This document shows positions 61,648-64,000 of a stretch of 64,000 bases of DNA, piece by piece. The stretch lies in NCBI RefSeq assembly GCF_001562255.1, contig NZ_CP014301.1, positions 4,247,501 through 4,311,500 on the forward strand, written 5' to 3'. The notes beneath the pieces were generated by a model. That model worked only from the letters and a program-made list of their open reading frames with translations, was not told the DNA's origin and searched no databases. Each line of letters begins with the position of its first letter. Within the stretch, counting starts at the first letter, position 1. This DNA comes from Bosea sp. PAMC 26642. GTDB lineage: Bacteria > Pseudomonadota > Alphaproteobacteria > Rhizobiales > Beijerinckiaceae. The translations under genes and the position numbers were made by a program.

Positions 61648-64000
61648 GCCTCGCCCTCGTCGCCAGGCCCAGCCGACCACTCCTTGACCCTGGCAAGCTG
61701 ATCGTAGGGGCTGGCATATTTGATGTAGTCGGGCGCGCGGCGCGACACGAAAGCGTCGCGGCCGCTGCGCAGCGCGTCGAGATGCTCCAGCAGCCTGTCG
61801 AGATGGCGCGCCGCGACATCGGCCAGTGTCTCGCCCTCGAAGGCGAGCGGCTTGTCCCTGGCCCAGCCCTTCGGATCGTGATGAAGCTTGAGATAAAGCA
61901 CATCCGCGACCGGCGTCGGGCCGATCAGGTCGCGAAAACCGGCGCGGGCCGCAAGCTCGGCCTCCAGCGTCAGCTGCGGGGCAAAGCCCTTCTCGACCTG
62001 TGCCTTGCTCGGCGGCGCGCCGGTCTTGAAGTCGATGATCCGCAAGCTCGGCAGGCGCGTCACCTCGATCCGGTCGGCCCGGCCGCTCAGGCGGAAGATC
62101 GCACCGTCGGCGAGCGGAAAGGTCGCCGAAGTGCCGCGCTCGACACCGACCAAAGCAAGATCGCCGCGCCGTCTTTCTTCCCAGGCGATGAAATGGCCCG
62201 CTGTCAGCAGGAAGCGCGGCCACCAGAAGGCCCGCACCTCCGGAGTTTCGTCAAACGTCCGGAACAGGCGCTCGCCGATGGCGATCAGCTGCCCGAGCGC
62301 ATCGGCAGGCAATTGCTGCGGATAGGTCTCGGCGAATTGTCCAACGATGTCGTGCAGCAGTGAACCCCGATCGGCGGCGGTGGGGTCCTCGACCAGCGCG
62401 TCCAGCGCATCGAGTTTCAGGATCTTGCGCGCATGGATCTGATAGGGGTCGCGATAGAGTGTCTCGACATCGGTGACGCTGAGCGAGAGCGGCTGCAACC
62501 GACGATCCGGACGCGGTGCAGGCCGTGCGATCGGCCTGACATCGGCAGCGGCGCTCAGCGTGGCGCCGTAGGCCAGGAGTTCCGCGCCGCGTGCAAGCGC
62601 GTCGGTCCAGATCGGTGCCGGCGTCACGGCGTTCAGCCGCTGCCAGAAACGCGAGGCGATGGTCTCGGCCTCGCCGGCCTTGCGCGCGCGCGTCAGCGTC
62701 ACCCTGCGCGCCATCAGCGCCTGTCCGAAATCATGCGCCGTCTGGCCGATGCGGCGCTCGGGCGCCGACAGGCCCAGTTCGGCCCGCATCGGCCGGTTGA
62801 GGAAGGAATCGGTCTTGGTCTCCGGCGGCCAGACGGTCTCGTTCAATCCGCCGAGCACGATATGGTCGGCCTCCAGCAGTCGCGCTTCGAGCAGCCCCCA
62901 GATTTTCACGCGCGGATGGCCGGCGCCCGCGCGCCTGACGACGCGCTCAGTCAGAAGGCCTTCGAGGATCGCGACATGGTCCTTGGCCCGGCCGCCTTCC
63001 GGCATATCGGCTTGTGCGCCGACAAGATCGTCGAAGAGCTTTGACAGCGCCTCGCCATCCGGACCGGCGAAAGCGAGTGCCCGCCCCTCCGGCGTCACAC
63101 TGAAGGCGGCGACGGCGGCGCGGGCCGCTTTTGCCACGTCGGCGAGGGTCGGCTCGGGCGCATGCAGCGCCGCGATCAGCGGGCCGGCCGCCTCGTCGAG
63201 CCTGTCGAGCAGCAGGGATGCTGCGGCCTCGTCCTGCCCGGTCAGCCGCCGGCGTGGCGCGGGGACATGCCGCTCGTCCTCCCTCGCGCGCAGAGCCGGG
63301 AGCCCGGCGCGCAAGCCTGCCAGTCCCTTGGCGACGGCCTTGCCGCGCCATGAGCCGATTTCCAGCGCCGCCGCCCCGCGCCGCACCGCCTCGGGCGCGA
63401 GGCCCAACCGGCAGAGCGGATGCGCCAGCAGCGGCACGAGGCTCGCCGGGCTTGCCTGCGCCAGCGCCATCTCCAGGATCGCGCCCATCAGCGCGCCGGC
63501 CGGCCAGCGCGCCAGCTGCAGGCCGGCGGAATCGTCGACCTCGACGCCCCAGCGCTTCAACTCGACGCCGACGCGTTCGGCAAGCCCGCGATCGGGCGTG
63601 ATCAGCGCCGCCTGGGCGCCGGGGATTTCGAGCGTCTCGCGCAGGGCGATAGCCACCGCCAGCGCCTCCTCTCGCTCGTTGCCCGCCTCGACGATGCGAA
63701 GATCGGCAAAACCGGCCCGCGCATCTCCGTCGTGTTCCACACCGGCCCATGTCTCGGTCACCGAGGCGGGCAACATCGCTTTGCGCAGCAGTGTCGTCCG
63801 CGCGGCGCGTTGCGCATCGGGCTCGGCAAGAGCGACGACGTCCGTGCGCGTCGCCTTCAGTGTGCCGAGCAGATGATGCAGCGCCGCCTGCGGATGGGAA
63901 TGCGCCGGCTCGGCAGCAACGGCGTTCCAGGCGGCTTCCGGCAGATCGAGATCCAGATCGGGCAGCACCACCGCGCCGTTGGGCAAGCGCGCGATCGTGG
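61644..64000 (-). CDS. addB: AddB, C-terminal part, 5' end outside the window
   Basis: About 785 codons of an inactivated-helicase/nuclease subunit; alphaproteobacterial AddB is about 1000-1050 residues, so the N-terminus is missing. The frame is open to the window edge. ARLPNGAVVLPDLD near the edge is typical of AddB. IWGLLEARLLEADHIVLGGL and LNRPMRAELGLSAPERRIGQ are family motifs. The C-terminal nuclease reads LRIIDFKTGAPP. The cysteines that bind a 4Fe-4S cluster in Bacillus AddB are absent. addA follows with a four-base overlap. Confidence 0.95.
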   Translation of the reverse strand, partial: TIARLPNGAVVLPDLDLDLPEAAWNAVAAEPAHSHPQAALHHLLGTLKATRTDVVALAEPDAQRAARTTLLRKAMLPASVTETWAGVEHDGDARAGFADLRIVEAGNEREEALAVAIALRETLEIPGAQAALITPDRGLAERVGVELKRWGVEVDDSAGLQLARWPAGALMGAILEMALAQASPASLVPLLAHPLCRLGLAPEAVRRGAAALEIGSWRGKAVAKGLAGLRAGLPALRAREDERHVPAPRRRLTGQDEAAASLLLDRLDEAAGPLIAALHAPEPTLADVAKAARAAVAAFSVTPEGRALAFAGPDGEALSKLFDDLVGAQADMPEGGRAKDHVAILEGLLTERVVRRAGAGHPRVKIWGLLEARLLEADHIVLGGLNETVWPPETKTDSFLNRPMRAELGLSAPERRIGQTAHDFGQALMARRVTLTRARKAGEAETIASRFWQRLNAVTPAPIWTDALARGAELLAYGATLSAAADVRPIARPAPRPDRRLQPLSLSVTDVETLYRDPYQIHARKILKLDALDALVEDPTAADRGSLLHDIVGQFAETYPQQLPADALGQLIAIGERLFRTFDETPEVRAFWWPRFLLTAGHFIAWEERRRGDLALVGVERGTSATFPLADGAIFRLSGRADRIEVTRLPSLRIIDFKTGAPPSKAQVEKGFAPQLTLEAELAARAGFRDLIGPTPVADVLYLKLHHDPKGWARDKPLAFEGETLADVAARHLDRLLEHLDALRSGRDAFVSRRAPDYIKYASPYDQLARVKEWSAGPGDEGEA

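Noticed and set aside
58129..62223. A 1364-codon reading on the minus strand
   Set aside because: The part above 61647 is addB read in another frame. AddA starts at the ATG at 61647 with an ATGA overlap.

Overview
The window is about 67% GC, gene-dense, and has no rRNA, tRNA, CRISPR array or recognisable insertion sequence. Its gene content points to an alphaproteobacterium of the order Hyphomicrobiales (Rhizobiales). Markers for this are gcrA, a RegB/RegA (ActS/ActR) pair, aap-type amino-acid transporter genes, PmtA, AddAB instead of RecBCD, and the order ubiB-ubiE-mutM-enoyl-CoA hydratase-rpsT-dnaA-dnaN-recF-gyrB. A Bosea-like genus is my best guess, from general resemblance only. Almost all of it reads as core chromosome.

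Layout. 1-2,000: a DUF488 gene, a Phd/YefM-PIN toxin-antitoxin pair with a perfect operator, and a periplasmic SIMPL protein; this looks like the most accessory part. 2,035-3,969: trpF-trpB, ending in a hairpin and without trpA. 4,075-7,872: a membrane-anchored TAXI-type protein, a GT61 glycosyltransferase and an O-antigen ligase/polymerase-like protein (surface polysaccharide). 8,037-16,520: typA, ubiB, ubiE, mutM, a lipocalin, an enoyl-CoA hydratase, a PLP ammonia-lyase and rpsT. 16,581-17,309: a long gene-free region upstream of dnaA carrying five CcrM (GANTC) sites. 17,310-27,535: dnaA, dnaN, recF, then a soluble chemoreceptor, recQ and a SelW-like protein, then gyrB. 27,592-34,715: glutaminase, PmtA, a Crp/Fnr regulator, an SbmA/YddA-type ABC exporter and a small membrane protein (both behind EcfG-like promoters), a transglutaminase and Hsp33. 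34,715-37,999: argF-argD with a long structured leader, and gcrA. 38,058-41,489: aapM, aapQ and aapJ without aapP. 41,772-48,593: an AbrB-family membrane protein, two glycosyltransferases, and a LysR regulator divergent from an MFS pump and an aldo/keto reductase. 48,615-54,133: RegA/RegB, PHB depolymerase, a YgjP-like metalloprotease, and a Bcr/CflA pump. 54,144-64,000: PBP1A, DoxX (with CtrA-like boxes between them), thioredoxin, a DUF1345 protein, addA and the 3' part of addB, which runs off the window.

How it fits together. The clearest theme is cell-cycle wiring. dnaA and gcrA both have dense GANTC clusters in their upstream regions, and the pbp1A/doxX intergenic region has one perfect and one near-perfect CtrA box. 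A second theme is stress: two adjacent genes at 30.4-32.7 kb have GGAAC-type promoters of the alphaproteobacterial general stress sigma factor. I see no convincing unknown multi-gene system. The less explained items are a possible 45-codon ORF in the argD leader, the soluble chemoreceptor between recF and gyrB, the PmtA with a long repetitive amphipathic N-terminus, and a related set of GTCAT-bounded palindromes.
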